64,000 nucleotides of DNA from Diaphorobacter limosus. GTDB lineage: Bacteria > Pseudomonadota > Gammaproteobacteria > Burkholderiales > Burkholderiaceae_C. This document shows, one piece after another, positions 1 through 9,282 of this stretch (position 1 is the stretch's first letter; the number at the start of each line of letters is the position of its first letter). The notes beneath the pieces were generated by a model. The model worked only from the letters and a program-made list of their open reading frames with translations, ran no database searches and had not been told where the DNA came from. Location: positions 3,747,001 through 3,811,000 of the forward strand of contig NZ_CP136921.1 in the NCBI RefSeq assembly GCF_033100095.1, given 5' to 3'. The translations under genes were made by a program, and so were the position numbers.

Positions 1-49
1 CGGCGCAAATTGCCAACACAGAGGCGGTTCTATATTTCATTGGATTCAT
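1..49 (-). CDS. 5' end of an unidentified exported protein (partial)
   Basis: The first bases hold a minus-strand start codon (ATG at 47-49) with a good ribosome-binding site (AAGGAAC) just upstream. The frame stays open to the window edge and reads MNPMKYRTASVLAICA, which looks like the beginning of a signal peptide. A second in-frame ATG lies at 38-40. The gene would follow the aminotransferase-fold gene on the same strand after about 38 bases, so the two may be co-transcribed. Too little is present to name the family. Confidence 0.5.
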   Translation of the reverse strand, partial: MNPMKYRTASVLAICA

Positions 50-87
50 TTTTTGTTCCTTGGGTTGTTGAAATATACGGTAATTGA

Positions 88-1560
88 TCAGGCCATCTTG
101 CCCGACAGAGTCCACATCGCATCCACCAGGGCATCAATTTCATCCGCATTGGTCCACAAATGGGTGGAAATGCGAATGCCATAATGGTCTGCGGCTGCTC
201 CAATCACGGGGAAGTTGACATTCCGGATGATGAAACTAGGCGTGTAGTCACTGGCCATGCGAGCGACAAAATCGCTGGATTTCTTTGAATCCATGACATC
301 TGCCGGATTGCGGAAGGGGTTAAAGCAGGTCAATGCGCAGGTGAGCTTGGGATCGTCCTTCGGTGAATACAGCGAGTTGATGCCCCAGCGCTCAACAATC
401 TTTTCCTTCAGGTAGGCAGACATGGTCGTAACGTAGGTTTGTATCTTGGCACGCCCGATGCCGTCCCAGACCTCGCACGACTTGACCAGGGCATTGAACA
501 TTGGTGTGTGGACACTGCCGCAACTGGTGACGCTGGCTGCGACGTCATAGAACGCATTCGCCCTGTTGGCAAGGGCGGCCGCGTTGTAGGAGCTGGTGTG
601 CACCGGGAACCACTTGGGCAGCGGCAGCGGGTTCGAGGAGCGAACCTTGTTGCGGATGATCAGAAAACCGGTGGAACCAGGGCCGCATTGCCATTTATGG
701 CCAGCGCCGGACATGAAGTCCATGCCGAGTGCGCCATAGTCGTACTGCATCATGCCGGGCAGGTGTGCGCCGTCAACGATACTGATCAAACCATGAGCCT
801 TGACCACGCCCATCAATTCCGCCATTGGCAGCAGGGTGCCAGTCTTGTAGGTGGGTGATGACCACATCATCGCGCGCACCCGCTTGCCCTGGGCTTTGAG
901 CTGGCGCACCCGCTCGTCAAACAAATTGGTGTAAGTTGCGGCAGTCTGATTGTTCCCGGTCGGCATCGGGATCATCGAAACCTCGATGCCATAGCGCGCC
1001 ACGGCGATGTTCAGCGGGGTCAGGCCGCCACCGTGTTCATGGTTGGTGGTCACCACCACGTCGCCGGGCTGCCAGTCCAGCCCCAGAATCGCGTGGCACA
1101 TGCCAGAAGAGGTATTGGCCGATATGGCCAATTCGTCATAATCGACGCCAAAGGTCGGTGCCAGCTTCTTGCGCAGATCGGCAAAATTGCTGTATCCGTT
1201 CAAACTGTCTCTGGCCTTTGCAAGATTATCGGCGGCGAAGGTGTCCAGGGTGGGTTGCGGCATGGAGCCTGCAGTGCCAATATTCATGAAATATTTGGCA
1301 GGGTTGAGCACGAACATGCCATCGACATTTTTCCAGAATGCCGTATCGCGCACCAATTCAGCACGCAGCTGTTCTGCTGCAGTCTGACCATTTGCACCAC
1401 CGCAGGCTGTCATCAATGGCCCAAGAGCGGCCGCGCCTGCGCCGTAACCCAGCATGCGGAGAAAATCCCTGCGTTTGGATGACCAATTTTCTGTTGCCAA
1501 TGTTTCCGGGGTAATCGCCGTACAGTTTTGTACGCTGGCTTCAACTTGTACTGAAGACAT
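88..1560 (-). CDS. Tat-exported class V aminotransferase-fold (PLP-dependent) protein
   Basis: About 490 residues from the ATG at 1560, which has AGGAGAT upstream; an in-frame start 18 codons earlier lacks one. The N-terminus carries a twin-arginine motif (SKRRDFLRML) and a hydrophobic stretch ending in a lipobox-like MTACGG, so the protein is probably exported folded and may be lipid-anchored. The body is an isopenicillin N epimerase/cysteine desulfurase-like fold: VDGAH holds the pyridine-nitrogen aspartate (near residue 263) and GAGHKW the Schiff-base lysine (near residue 289). The substrate cannot be told from sequence. It is unusual for this fold to be exported. It precedes a partial exported-protein gene on the same strand. 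Confidence 0.8.
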   Translation of the reverse strand: MSSVQVEASVQNCTAITPETLATENWSSKRRDFLRMLGYGAGAAALGPLMTACGGANGQTAAEQLRAELVRDTAFWKNVDGMFVLNPAKYFMNIGTAGSMPQPTLDTFAADNLAKARDSLNGYSNFADLRKKLAPTFGVDYDELAISANTSSGMCHAILGLDWQPGDVVVTTNHEHGGGLTPLNIAVARYGIEVSMIPMPTGNNQTAATYTNLFDERVRQLKAQGKRVRAMMWSSPTYKTGTLLPMAELMGVVKAHGLISIVDGAHLPGMMQYDYGALGMDFMSGAGHKWQCGPGSTGFLIIRNKVRSSNPLPLPKWFPVHTSSYNAAALANRANAFYDVAASVTSCGSVHTPMFNALVKSCEVWDGIGRAKIQTYVTTMSAYLKEKIVERWGINSLYSPKDDPKLTCALTCFNPFRNPADVMDSKKSSDFVARMASDYTPSFIIRNVNFPVIGAAADHYGIRISTHLWTNADEIDALVDAMWTLSGKMA

Positions 1561-1687
1561 GGGGGATCTCCTGGGGTTGGTTGCAAATGGAATGGGTGCA
1601 AACTGGCTGATCACAAGAGTGTTGCACCTTGGAAAAGTCTATTTAGGCGATTGATAAAAGTTGCTAGTTGTTTACCCTTACGCAAAC

Positions 1688-1721
1688 TTTACATATTCAA
1701 CGATATGTACCTGTATGTAAA
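1688..1721. promoter_or_regulatory. AT-rich palindromes between divergent genes (candidate operator)
   Basis: The 324 bases between the exported PLP protein and the TRAP binding-protein gene hold no gene and are AT-rich. Two nested inverted repeats stand out: TTTACATA (1688-1695) with TATGTAAA (1714-1721), and ACATAT (1691-1696) with ATATGT (1703-1708). They could be a regulator site serving one or both divergent promoters. The regulator is unknown. Confidence 0.35.
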
Positions 1722-1884
1722 AAAATGTATGGATGGGTCGTGGGATTTACGAGTAGCCCCGGTGTAAATACTGTTTTTCGGCGGCAATAATAAATTACAC
1801 TTTGCGGGCTCTCGTGGTGGCTGGTGACCCCTGGCACCGCGGAGTGTTGTTCGGTGATCAATACATACATAGGAGATTCCACTC

Positions 1885-2967
1885 ATGGATCGTCGGTCCC
1901 TCATCAAAAATGCCGGTATCGCTGGCGTGCTGGCCGCTGGCATGGCACCCGCGGTGCATGCACAAGCCGCTGTACGCTGGCGCCTGGCTACCTCGTTCCC
2001 CAAGGCGCTGGAGACCCTGCACGGCGCGGCCGTGAAGTTTTCTGAAACCGTCAAGGCGCTTTCGGGCGGCAAGTTCGAGGTCTCGGTACACGCCGCGGGC
2101 GAGCTGGTGCCGGCGTTCGGCATCGTCGACGCGCTGGCCGACGATTCGATCGAGATGGGCGAGACCGCCGCCTACTACTACACCGGCAAGGACCCGGCCT
2201 TTGCCTTCGGTTGCGCCGTGCCGTTTGGTTTTACGCCGCAGCAGATCCAGGCCTGGAAGCTGTATGGCAACGGCCACAAGCTGATGGACGAGTTGTATGG
2301 CAAGTACAACTTCTTTGGCCTGAGCGCGCTCAACACCGGCACGCAGATGGGCGGCTGGTACCGCAAGGAGATGAAGTCGGTTGCAGACTTCAAGGGCCTG
2401 AAGATGCGCCTGGGCGGCGGCGTGTTCGGCGAATCGATGGCCAAGCTCGGCGTGGTCGCGCAGAACATGCCCGGCGGCGATGTCTACCAGGCGCTGGAGA
2501 AGGGCACGCTGGACGCGGCCGAGTTCGTCGGCCCCTACGACGACGAAAAACTCGGTTGGAACAAGGTTGCCAAGTACTACTACTACGGCGCCTGGTGGGA
2601 AGGCGGCGCGGACCTGGAGTTCTTCATCAACAAGAAGGCCTTCGCCAAGCTCTCGCCCGAGAACCAGGCCATCGTGCATGCGGCCGCATCCGTGGCCTAT
2701 ACCGACGGCACGTCCAAATACCTGATGCTCAACCCGATCGCGCTCAAGAAGCTGGTTGCTGGCGGCACGCAGCTCAAGCGCTTCGACAAAGCCATCGTCC
2801 AGGCCGGCTTCAAGGCCGCGCAAGAGGTCTATGCCGAGCACAGCGCCAAGGATGCCTTCTTCAAGAAGGTGTTCCAGGACATGCGCACCTTCCAGCGCGA
2901 CCAGATTCTGTGGAACCGTATTTCGGAACTGGCCTACACCCAGGACATCGCCGGCCTGAAGCTGTAA
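1885..2967 (+). CDS. TRAP transporter substrate-binding protein, TakP-like
   Basis: 360 residues with an export signal beginning MDRRSLIKNAG (one arginine pair, Tat-like) and ending near AVHAQA. The mature part follows the TakP branch of TRAP binding proteins closely, including the motifs MGGWYRKE, LKMRLGG, GPYDDEKLG and YYYYGAWWEGG. TakP of Rhodobacter binds 2-oxo acids, so a 2-oxo acid or related carboxylate is the likely ligand (inference from family). AGGAGA sits at a good distance before the ATG. The cognate permease genes are not downstream but converge from the other strand at 3080-5518, with a shared terminator between. Confidence 0.9.
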   Translation: MDRRSLIKNAGIAGVLAAGMAPAVHAQAAVRWRLATSFPKALETLHGAAVKFSETVKALSGGKFEVSVHAAGELVPAFGIVDALADDSIEMGETAAYYYTGKDPAFAFGCAVPFGFTPQQIQAWKLYGNGHKLMDELYGKYNFFGLSALNTGTQMGGWYRKEMKSVADFKGLKMRLGGGVFGESMAKLGVVAQNMPGGDVYQALEKGTLDAAEFVGPYDDEKLGWNKVAKYYYYGAWWEGGADLEFFINKKAFAKLSPENQAIVHAAASVAYTDGTSKYLMLNPIALKKLVAGGTQLKRFDKAIVQAGFKAAQEVYAEHSAKDAFFKKVFQDMRTFQRDQILWNRISELAYTQDIAGLKL

Positions 2968-3007
2968 ACCGACTCTGGTGGGGGGCGCTAACGCCTCCCG
3001 CAGCCAG

Positions 3008-3046
3008 AAAAAAGCCCCGTGCCATGAATGTGGCCGGGGCATTTTT
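3008..3046. terminator. bidirectional terminator between convergent TRAP genes
   Basis: A GCCCCG (3014-3019) / CGGGGC (3035-3040) stem, extended by GCCA/TGGC with one bulged base, is flanked by an A run on the left and ATTTTT on the right. It can therefore stop transcription of both the binding-protein gene and the minus-strand permease operon. Confidence 0.8.
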
Positions 3047-3079
3047 CATGGTCGCGCCCGGGAGGGCGCGGCTGCAAAG

Positions 3080-4894
3080 TTAGGGCTTGCCGACGGACTG
3101 CTCCAGGGCCTTGACCGGGTCGTCTTCCGGCGCTGCGGGCGCGCCTTCGGTGGCGCCGGGCTCTGGCAGTGCGCTGCCGGTGTCGGCGGGCGCTGCGGTG
3201 TCGGGGCTGCCGATCCCAAGGTCTAGCTCGGGCTCTGCTTCCTCTTCGTTGAGTTGCTCCAGCATCTGCTCGCCCACGGCCTTCATATCTACGTTGACTT
3301 GCTTGTCCAGGTTGCTCGTCACCAGGCCGGGGAAGGCGATCAGGATGGCGACCATGGACAGCTGCAGCAGCAGGAAGGGAATGGCGCCCTTGTAGATCTG
3401 CATCGTCGTCACCGGCGCCATGGTTTTGCCGGTCACAGCATCGACATAGGGCTTCTCGGGCGCCACCGAGCGCAGGTAGAACAGCGCAAAGCCAAACGGT
3501 GGGTGCAGGAAGGAGGTCTGCATGTTCACGGCCAGCAGCACGCCGAACCAGACCAGGTCGATGCCCATCTTGTCGGCAATGGGCGCGAGCACCGGCACGA
3601 CGATGAAGGACAGTTCGAAGAAGTCCAGGAAGAACGCCAGCACGAAGATCATGACGTTCACGAAAATCAGAAAACCGAGCTGGCCACCGGGCAGCTTGGC
3701 CAGCAGGTGCTCGACCCACACCGGGCCGTCGGCGGCCTGGAACACCATGCTGAAGATGGTGGCACCGACCACGATGAACATCACGAAGGATGACAGCTTG
3801 GTGGTGGTGTTGAGCGCCTGCTTGAGCAGTGACATGTTGATGCGATGACGCATGGCAGCCATGATGAGTGCGCCCATGGCGCCCATGGCGCCGCCCTCGG
3901 TGGGCGTCGCCACGCCCAGGAAGATGGTGCCCAGCACCAGGAAGATCAGCAGCAGCGGCGGAATGAGCACAAAGGTCACGCGCTCGGCCAGCTTGGACAA
4001 CAGGCCCAGGTGGGTGAGCTTGTTGACAACGGCGATCAACCAGGCCAGGAAGCTGCCGCCGCACATGGCGACAACGATTTTTTCGTCCTTGGGCACGAAC
4101 TCCACCGGTTTGCCCTGCCACCAGGTATGCACCGCCTCCATATGTTCGGCCAGGAACACGGCGGCCAGGGTGGACAGCAGTGCCAGCACCCCCAGCGACA
4201 GGTAGCCCGAGCTGCCGTTGGGCTCGCGGAAGGCGCGCGCCTCGGGCGGCAGCGCCGGCACCATCCTGGGCTTGAAGATGGCGAGCGCGAACACCCACAG
4301 GATGTACAGCCCCATCAGCGCAAAGCCGGGGATGAAGGCGCCCTTGTACAGGTCGCCCACGCTCTTGCCCATCTGGTCGGCGAGTACGATCAGCACCAGC
4401 GACGGCGGGATGATCTGCGCCAGCGTGCCCGAGGCGGCGATGACGCCGCTGGCCAGGCTGCGGTCGTAGCCGTAGCGCAGCATGATGGGCATGGAGATTA
4501 GGCCCATGGAGATGACGGACGCGGCGACCACGCCGGTGGTGGCCGCCAGCATGGCACCCACCAGCACCACGGCCAGCGCCAGGCCGCCACGCAGCGGGCC
4601 GAAGACCTGGCCGACCGTCTCCAGCAGATCCTCGGCCATGCCGCTCCTCTCAAGAATCAGGCCCATCAGCGTGAAGAAGGGCACGGCCAGCAGCGTCTCG
4701 TTGGCCATGATGCCGATCAGGCGCTGGGGCAGCCAGGAAAAGATGGCGGAGGTGAAGACGCCCAGCTCGATGCCCAGCAGGCCAAAGAACAGGCCGGCCG
4801 CGCCCAGGCTGAACGCCACAGGGAAGCCGAGGATAAGAAAGACGATCAGCCCGGCGAACATCACCGGGGCGAAATTGGCAGCAATGAATTCCAT
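3080..4894 (-). CDS. dctM: TRAP transporter large permease subunit (DctM/TRAP-T 12-helix)
   Basis: About 604 residues of mostly membrane helices with DctM hallmarks, such as the early FPVAFSLGAAGLFFG segment and GVVAASVISMGLIS. It is the ion-coupled transport channel of a TRAP system. It is longer than the usual 430-residue DctM: a large charged insert near residues 215-300, and a C-terminal acidic, Pro/Ala-rich tail (EEEAEPELDLG onward) that looks disordered. I place the start at the ATG at 4894, because a purine-rich site (GGAG) lies about 11 bases upstream. A TTG three codons earlier would overlap that site. It lies 24 bases after dctQ. Confidence 0.88.
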   Translation of the reverse strand: MEFIAANFAPVMFAGLIVFLILGFPVAFSLGAAGLFFGLLGIELGVFTSAIFSWLPQRLIGIMANETLLAVPFFTLMGLILERSGMAEDLLETVGQVFGPLRGGLALAVVLVGAMLAATTGVVAASVISMGLISMPIMLRYGYDRSLASGVIAASGTLAQIIPPSLVLIVLADQMGKSVGDLYKGAFIPGFALMGLYILWVFALAIFKPRMVPALPPEARAFREPNGSSGYLSLGVLALLSTLAAVFLAEHMEAVHTWWQGKPVEFVPKDEKIVVAMCGGSFLAWLIAVVNKLTHLGLLSKLAERVTFVLIPPLLLIFLVLGTIFLGVATPTEGGAMGAMGALIMAAMRHRINMSLLKQALNTTTKLSSFVMFIVVGATIFSMVFQAADGPVWVEHLLAKLPGGQLGFLIFVNVMIFVLAFFLDFFELSFIVVPVLAPIADKMGIDLVWFGVLLAVNMQTSFLHPPFGFALFYLRSVAPEKPYVDAVTGKTMAPVTTMQIYKGAIPFLLLQLSMVAILIAFPGLVTSNLDKQVNVDMKAVGEQMLEQLNEEEAEPELDLGIGSPDTAAPADTGSALPEPGATEGAPAAPEDDPVKALEQSVGKP

Positions 4895-4918
4895 GATAAA
4901 CAAGGCTCCGCGTGCGCT

Positions 4919-5518
4919 TTAGGGGGCTTTGCCGGCTGCGGCCTGGTGCTGGCGCAGGGCTTCAACGAGTTCTTCTTCCGCACTCTTGGCGTCGGCCTTG
5001 ACGGTGGGGTCGGGCCCCAGGCCCTTGAGGAAGGCCACGCACTTGATGAGCTCGGACCAGCCCTGCAGCAGCAAGAGCGCAAAGCCCGCCGGCAGCGCCA
5101 CCCACACCGGCCAGCGGATCAGGCCCCCGGGGTTGGGCGACATCTCGCCCGTGGCGTAGCGCTCGGCGACGATGGGGATGCACAACCAGATGATGAGCAC
5201 GCACACAGGCGTCAAAAACAAGATCACGCCGAGGATCTCAATCCAGATCTGGACCTTCTTCGGCAAGTGACTGTTGAGCACGTCGATGCGCACATGCTCG
5301 CGGTTGAGCAGGGTGTAGCCCGCTGCAATCAGGAACGACCAGGCAAACAGGTACCACTGCACCTCAAGAAAGCCGTTCGAGCTGGTGTCAAACACCTTGC
5401 GCACCACAGCGTTGGCGGCACTGATGAAGGTGGCGGCAAAGATCAGCCAGATGCTGTATTTGCCGACGAAGGTGTTGAGTCTGTCTATGGCCCGGGATAG
5501 GGCGAGTAAGGCCTGCAT
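4919..5518 (-). CDS. dctQ: TRAP transporter small permease subunit (DctQ)
   Basis: 199 residues with four predicted membrane helices (roughly residues 20-40, 50-70, 90-115 and 130-155), the expected architecture of the small TRAP subunit. It includes EVQWYLFAWSFLIAAGY, typical of the mannitol/chloroaromatic-type DctQ subfamily. The C-terminal 40 residues are charged and soluble. The ATG at 5518 follows a strong AGGAGAC. It is first in a two-gene operon with dctM; the binding protein is encoded convergently. Confidence 0.87.
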   Translation of the reverse strand: MQALLALSRAIDRLNTFVGKYSIWLIFAATFISAANAVVRKVFDTSSNGFLEVQWYLFAWSFLIAAGYTLLNREHVRIDVLNSHLPKKVQIWIEILGVILFLTPVCVLIIWLCIPIVAERYATGEMSPNPGGLIRWPVWVALPAGFALLLLQGWSELIKCVAFLKGLGPDPTVKADAKSAEEELVEALRQHQAAAGKAP

Positions 5519-5745
5519 GGAGTCTCCTGAAAAAGGCCAGGGATGAGCACGCGCGGGGATGGTGCACGGGTCATATAGTCACGGTACATGTGCGCCACAT
5601 TGGCGGCATCCGCGCAAGACAGCCACCTATGCTGACCTGTTGCGGGTGGCTATTTTACGGAGATACGAGTCCTGTTACCCACCGCCGTGCTGGCGGATTA
5701 CCCGTATAGACGCCGCCCCGTTACTACTATTTTGATAGTCCCTGT

Positions 5746-6720
5746 TCAGGGCGCGGCGGCCGGGCGCGTCTGCTGGTCTTCGGCGGCGCTGTCGGGGTGG
5801 GTGGTGGCTGCCTCGTCCGCGTCTTCCGCCAGGCCGTCGGCAGCGCCGTCCATGGCTGTATCAGCGGCACCATTGGCCAGCGCCTGGCGCACTGCCGCCT
5901 TGTCGCCCGCTGGGGCGAACTTGCTGTACTTGCCCAAGAGGCCCACCAGCTGGCCGTAGATGCGCGGCGAGCCGGCCAGGCATTCGCGCTGTTCCATGAA
6001 GTCGGCCTCGCCGGTGAAGTTGCCCACCAGGCCGCCGGCCTCGGTCACCAGCAGGCTGCCGGCGGCCACGTCCCAGATCGACAGGCCGGACTCGAAGAAT
6101 CCGTCGCAGTAACCGGCGGCCACATAGGCCAGATCCAGCGCGGCGGCGCCGGGGCGGCGCAGGCCGGCGGTGCGCGGCATCAGCTCGGCCATCATGGCCA
6201 TGTATTGCTTGAAGTTGTCGCCCGGGCGGAAGGGGAAGCCGGTGGAGACCAGGCAGTCCTTGAGCTGCGTGCGCTTGGAGACGCGGATGCGCCGCTCGTT
6301 CAGAAAGGCGCCGCGCCCGCGCGTGGCGGTGAACAGGTCGTTGCGCGAGGGGTCGTAGACCACGGCGTGCTCCACCTTGCCCTTGAAGGCCATGGCGATG
6401 CTGACGCAATACACCGGAAAGCCGTGGATGAAATTGGTCGTGCCGTCCAGCGGGTCGATGATCCAGACGTAGTCCGAATGCTTGGCGCCATGCTCGCTGC
6501 CGGATTCCTCGGCCAGGATGCCGTGGCCGGGATAGGCGGTGAGCAGGGTTTCGATGATGGCGCGCTCGGCCGCGTGGTCCACCTCGGTCACAAAGTCGTT
6601 GATCTGCTTTTGCGAAATGCGCACCGCCTCGACATCGAGGGCCGCGCGGTTGATGAGGGCGCCGGCGGCGCGGGCGGCCTTGATGGCCACGTTGAGCATG
6701 GGGTGCAGATTGGACGACAT
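5746..6720 (-). CDS. suhB: inositol-1-monophosphatase family protein (SuhB)
   Basis: 324 residues of the lithium-sensitive phosphatase family. Metal and catalytic motifs are present: [18 protein letters not shown] and a C-terminal [12 protein letters not shown]. It hydrolyses myo-inositol phosphates; in proteobacteria SuhB also binds the NusA antitermination complex on rRNA operons. About 50 residues beyond the usual end form an Ala/Asp-rich low-complexity tail not needed for catalysis. It is divergent from trmJ across 151 bases, an arrangement I associate with betaproteobacteria. Confidence 0.92.
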   Translation of the reverse strand: MSSNLHPMLNVAIKAARAAGALINRAALDVEAVRISQKQINDFVTEVDHAAERAIIETLLTAYPGHGILAEESGSEHGAKHSDYVWIIDPLDGTTNFIHGFPVYCVSIAMAFKGKVEHAVVYDPSRNDLFTATRGRGAFLNERRIRVSKRTQLKDCLVSTGFPFRPGDNFKQYMAMMAELMPRTAGLRRPGAAALDLAYVAAGYCDGFFESGLSIWDVAAGSLLVTEAGGLVGNFTGEADFMEQRECLAGSPRIYGQLVGLLGKYSKFAPAGDKAAVRQALANGAADTAMDGAADGLAEDADEAATTHPDSAAEDQQTRPAAAP

Positions 6721-6871
6721 AGGTTGTGACTAAGGAGCGGAGGGCGGCTCGTGGCCGGGGCATGCGGCCGGCGATGCGGGCGCAAAGCGCGCATTTTAGC
6801 CGCGCCCCCAAATCCTGCGCAGTGCGGGTGGCTGCGGCGACAATCACCGGCTCTTTCATCCCCACTGCGCC

Positions 6872-7654
6872 ATGAGAACCCGTTTCATCCTCATCCACAC
6901 CAGCCATGCCGGCAACGTGGGCGCGGTCGCGCGCGCCATGAAGACCATGGGCTTTGACGACCTGGTGCTGGTGGCGCCGCGCTGGGCGAATGTGCTGCGC
7001 AAGGATGAAACCATACAGCGCGCCAGCGGCGCCCTGGATGTGCTGGCCCAGGCGCGCATCGTGGCCACGCTGGACGAGGCGCTCGACGGCATGAGCCACC
7101 TGTGCGCCACGGCCATGACGCCGCGCGACTTCGGCCCGCCCACGCGCACGCCGCGCGAGCATTTTGATTTGCTATTGAAAGGTGAGCTGTCTGCGCTTGA
7201 TGGTAGGGCGCAAGAGGCTAATTTTGCTGAAAACTATTCGTCCGAATCCGGCGTCGCCTTCCTGTTTGGCTCCGAGCGTTTCGGCATGGCCAACGAGGAT
7301 GTCTATCGCTGCCATGTGGCGCTCAGCATTCCCACCAATCCGCAGTTTGGCTCGCTGAACCTGGGCGCCGCGGTGCAGGTCATCGCCTACGAATGGCGCC
7401 AGGCCCTGGGGGCTTACAACGCGCCCGAGTCCGCGCCGCAGGGCGACCGGGCCGACGCCGCGCAGGTGGCCGGCATGCTGGCGCACTGGGAGCAGGCGCT
7501 GGCGGCGATCGGCTTTCTGGATCCGGCCGCGCCCAAGAAGCTCATGCCGCGGCTGAACCAGATGTTCAACCGCGCACAACTCACGCAGGAGGAAATCCAT
7601 ATCCTGCGCGGTGTCGCCAAATCCATGCTGCAGGCCGCACGGCCAAACGGCTAG
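6872..7654 (+). CDS. trmJ: tRNA (cytidine/uridine-32)-2'-O-methyltransferase TrmJ
   Basis: 260 residues of the SPOUT class (trefoil knot). The N-terminal VHTSHAGNVGAVARAMK-like segment and the knot motifs FGSERFGMANEDV and SLNLGAAVQVI are those of TrmJ, which methylates ribose 32 of the anticodon loop using AdoMet. A C-terminal helical domain (residues 175-260) completes the family length. Residues about 98-122 (DLLLKGELSALDGRAQEANF) are encoded by a copy of the short repeat that is otherwise intergenic in this genome, so the protein seems to carry an in-frame repeat insertion just before the knot. Confidence 0.92.
   Translation: MRTRFILIHTSHAGNVGAVARAMKTMGFDDLVLVAPRWANVLRKDETIQRASGALDVLAQARIVATLDEALDGMSHLCATAMTPRDFGPPTRTPREHFDLLLKGELSALDGRAQEANFAENYSSESGVAFLFGSERFGMANEDVYRCHVALSIPTNPQFGSLNLGAAVQVIAYEWRQALGAYNAPESAPQGDRADAAQVAGMLAHWEQALAAIGFLDPAAPKKLMPRLNQMFNRAQLTQEEIHILRGVAKSMLQAARPNG
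7162..7232 (-). repeat. short Comamonadaceae-type repeat inside trmJ
   Basis: Read on the minus strand, this stretch has the layout seen at 31704, 48329, 54431 and 56200: an A/T-rich start, a GCGCCC...CAAGCGC inverted core and a CAGCT...CAATAGC end. It keeps the trmJ frame open. Confidence 0.55.
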
Positions 7655-7690
7655 ACTTCAAAGCCTTTTTTGTCACCGCCACAGCCCTTC

Positions 7691-8482
7691 ATGCTTGCCC
7701 GCCTGCAATCGGACATCCAGTGCATCCTTGACCGCGACCCGGCGGCGCGCTCGCGCTTCGAGGTCGTCACCTGCTACCCGGGCCTGCACGCCATCTGGCT
7801 GCACCTGCCCGCGCACTGGTGCTGGACGCATGGTTTCAAGTGGCTGGGGCGCTTCATCTCGCACCTGGCGCGCTGGTTCACGGGTATAGAGATCCACCCC
7901 GGCGCCGTGATCGGCGAGCGCGTCTTCATCGACCACGGCATGGGCGTGGTGATCGGCGAGACGGCGGTGGTGGGCGACGGCTGCACCATCTACCACGGCG
8001 TCACGCTGGGCGGCACCTCGCTCTACAAGGGCGCAAAGCGCCACCCCACGCTGGGCCGCGACGTGGTGGTGGCGGCGGGCGCCAAGGTGCTGGGCGGCTT
8101 CGAGGTGGGCGACGGCGCAAAGATCGGCAGCAACGCCGTGGTCATCAAGCCTGTGCCCGCCGGCGCCACGGCTGTGGGCATACCGGCGCGCATCATCCCG
8201 TCCAAGGAAGGCCAGAGCGCCGACGTGACCGAGCCGCACGGGCAGGAGGAAGCCAAGTTCAGCGCCTATGGCGTGACCGCGCAGCAGGACGACCCCCTCA
8301 CCCAGGCGATGCGCGGCCTGATCGACAGCGCCGCCGGTCAGGAGCACCAGATCGCGCTGCTCTGGCAGGCCATAGAAAAGCTCTCGCAGACCACGCCCCA
8401 GGGCCAGGACTGCGTGCCCGGCGACGCCGCGCTCAGCGGGCATTTCCCGGCCGCCAAGCTTAATGACATCATCGGCAAGTAG
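7691..8482 (+). CDS. cysE: serine O-acetyltransferase (CysE, short type)
   Basis: 263 residues from the ATG at 7691; a TTG seven codons earlier is less likely. It makes O-acetylserine for cysteine synthesis. The centre (residues 65-170) shows hexapeptide repeats of a left-handed beta helix: [28 protein letters not shown] and [10 protein letters not shown]. The H in DHGMG and the DXXXHPG-type region match the active site. The N-terminal helical domain is short, as in the EpsC/plant-like bacterial type rather than E. coli CysE. The C-terminal 75 residues are polar and Gln-rich. It follows trmJ by 36 bases in the same direction. Confidence 0.92.
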   Translation: MLARLQSDIQCILDRDPAARSRFEVVTCYPGLHAIWLHLPAHWCWTHGFKWLGRFISHLARWFTGIEIHPGAVIGERVFIDHGMGVVIGETAVVGDGCTIYHGVTLGGTSLYKGAKRHPTLGRDVVVAAGAKVLGGFEVGDGAKIGSNAVVIKPVPAGATAVGIPARIIPSKEGQSADVTEPHGQEEAKFSAYGVTAQQDDPLTQAMRGLIDSAAGQEHQIALLWQAIEKLSQTTPQGQDCVPGDAALSGHFPAAKLNDIIGK

Positions 8483-8500
8483 CCGCCGACAGGAGAGACC

Positions 8501-9163
8501 ATGGACGTAACCCAGGCCCTGCGCCAGCGCCGCTCGGTGCGCGCCTTTCTGCCCGACGCACCGCCCGCCGCCCTGGTGCAGACCCTGCTGCAAGAGGCTG
8601 CCCAGGCCGCGTCCGGCGGCAATCTGCAGCCCTGGCGCGTTGTGGCGCTGACGGGTGAACCCCTGCGGCAGGTGCTGGCCGCCGTGGCCACGGCGCCGGC
8701 CGAGGACGCGCCGACCAACCAGTCCTACCCGCCCAGCCTGTGGGAGCCCTACCGCACGCGCCGTTTTGCCAATGGCGAGGACCTGTACCGCACCCTGGGC
8801 ATACCGCGCGAGGACAAGGCCGCACGCCTGGAGCAACTGGCCAAGAACGCCGAGTTCTTTGGCGCGCCCGTGGGCATCTTCGTCTGCGTGGACGAGCGCA
8901 TGGGCCTGCCGCAATGGGCCGACCTGGGCATCTATCTGCAGTCCCTGATGCTGCTGGCCGTGCACCATGGCCTGGCGACCTGCGCCCAGGGCTTCTGGCG
9001 CCGCTACGCCGGCACGCTGCAGCGCCAGCTGGCCCTGCCCGAGCCCTATCACGTGGCCTGCGGCGTGGCCCTGGGCTACGAGGACGAGGCCGCGCCCATC
9101 AACGCGCTGCGCTCCACGCGCGCGCCCTGGGCCGACTGGGGCGAGCTGCGCGGCTTTGACTGA
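8501..9163 (+). CDS. nitroreductase family protein (FMN-dependent)
   Basis: 220 residues. The opening RQRRSVRAFLPD is the FMN-phosphate-binding signature of the nitroreductase family, and SGGNLQPWRVVAL is the conserved second motif. The C-terminal GVALGYEDEAAPIN also fits. Such enzymes reduce nitroaromatics, quinones or flavins with NAD(P)H; the physiological substrate is unknown. AGGAGAG precedes the ATG, and the gene begins 18 bases after cysE, so trmJ-cysE-nitroreductase may be one transcription unit. Confidence 0.88.
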   Translation: MDVTQALRQRRSVRAFLPDAPPAALVQTLLQEAAQAASGGNLQPWRVVALTGEPLRQVLAAVATAPAEDAPTNQSYPPSLWEPYRTRRFANGEDLYRTLGIPREDKAARLEQLAKNAEFFGAPVGIFVCVDERMGLPQWADLGIYLQSLMLLAVHHGLATCAQGFWRRYAGTLQRQLALPEPYHVACGVALGYEDEAAPINALRSTRAPWADWGELRGFD

Positions 9164-9164
9164 G

Positions 9165-9233
9165 ATATGTTGATAGCGCCTCGCGCTTGTTTGGCGAGGG
9201 TTTTAACTCCCTCTCCCGCCTGCGGGAGAGGGG
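9165..9233. repeat. short repeat plus hairpin element between convergent genes
   Basis: 9165-9205 carries a copy of the short repeat (GATAGCGCCTCGCGCTTG). It is followed by a perfect 11-bp hairpin, CCCTCTCCCGC (9209-9219) with GCGGGAGAGGG (9222-9232) around a 2-base loop. The hairpin is the half-unit of the composite elements at 13254 and 29612. It sits between convergent genes and may act as a transcription stop, although no T run follows. Confidence 0.65.
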
Positions 9234-9282
9234 GAAATGACGGCCAGCCCTTGGACGGCAGCCTGCAGCGCCCGCCATGCCA

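Noticed and set aside
1858-3042. Long minus-strand frame opposite the TRAP binding protein
   Set aside because: Composition is that of an antisense shadow in GC-rich DNA; the plus-strand gene has a signal peptide, ribosome-binding site and family match.
4895-4903. TTG start of dctM three codons upstream
   Set aside because: The purine-rich site would sit two bases from it; the ATG at 4894 is better spaced.
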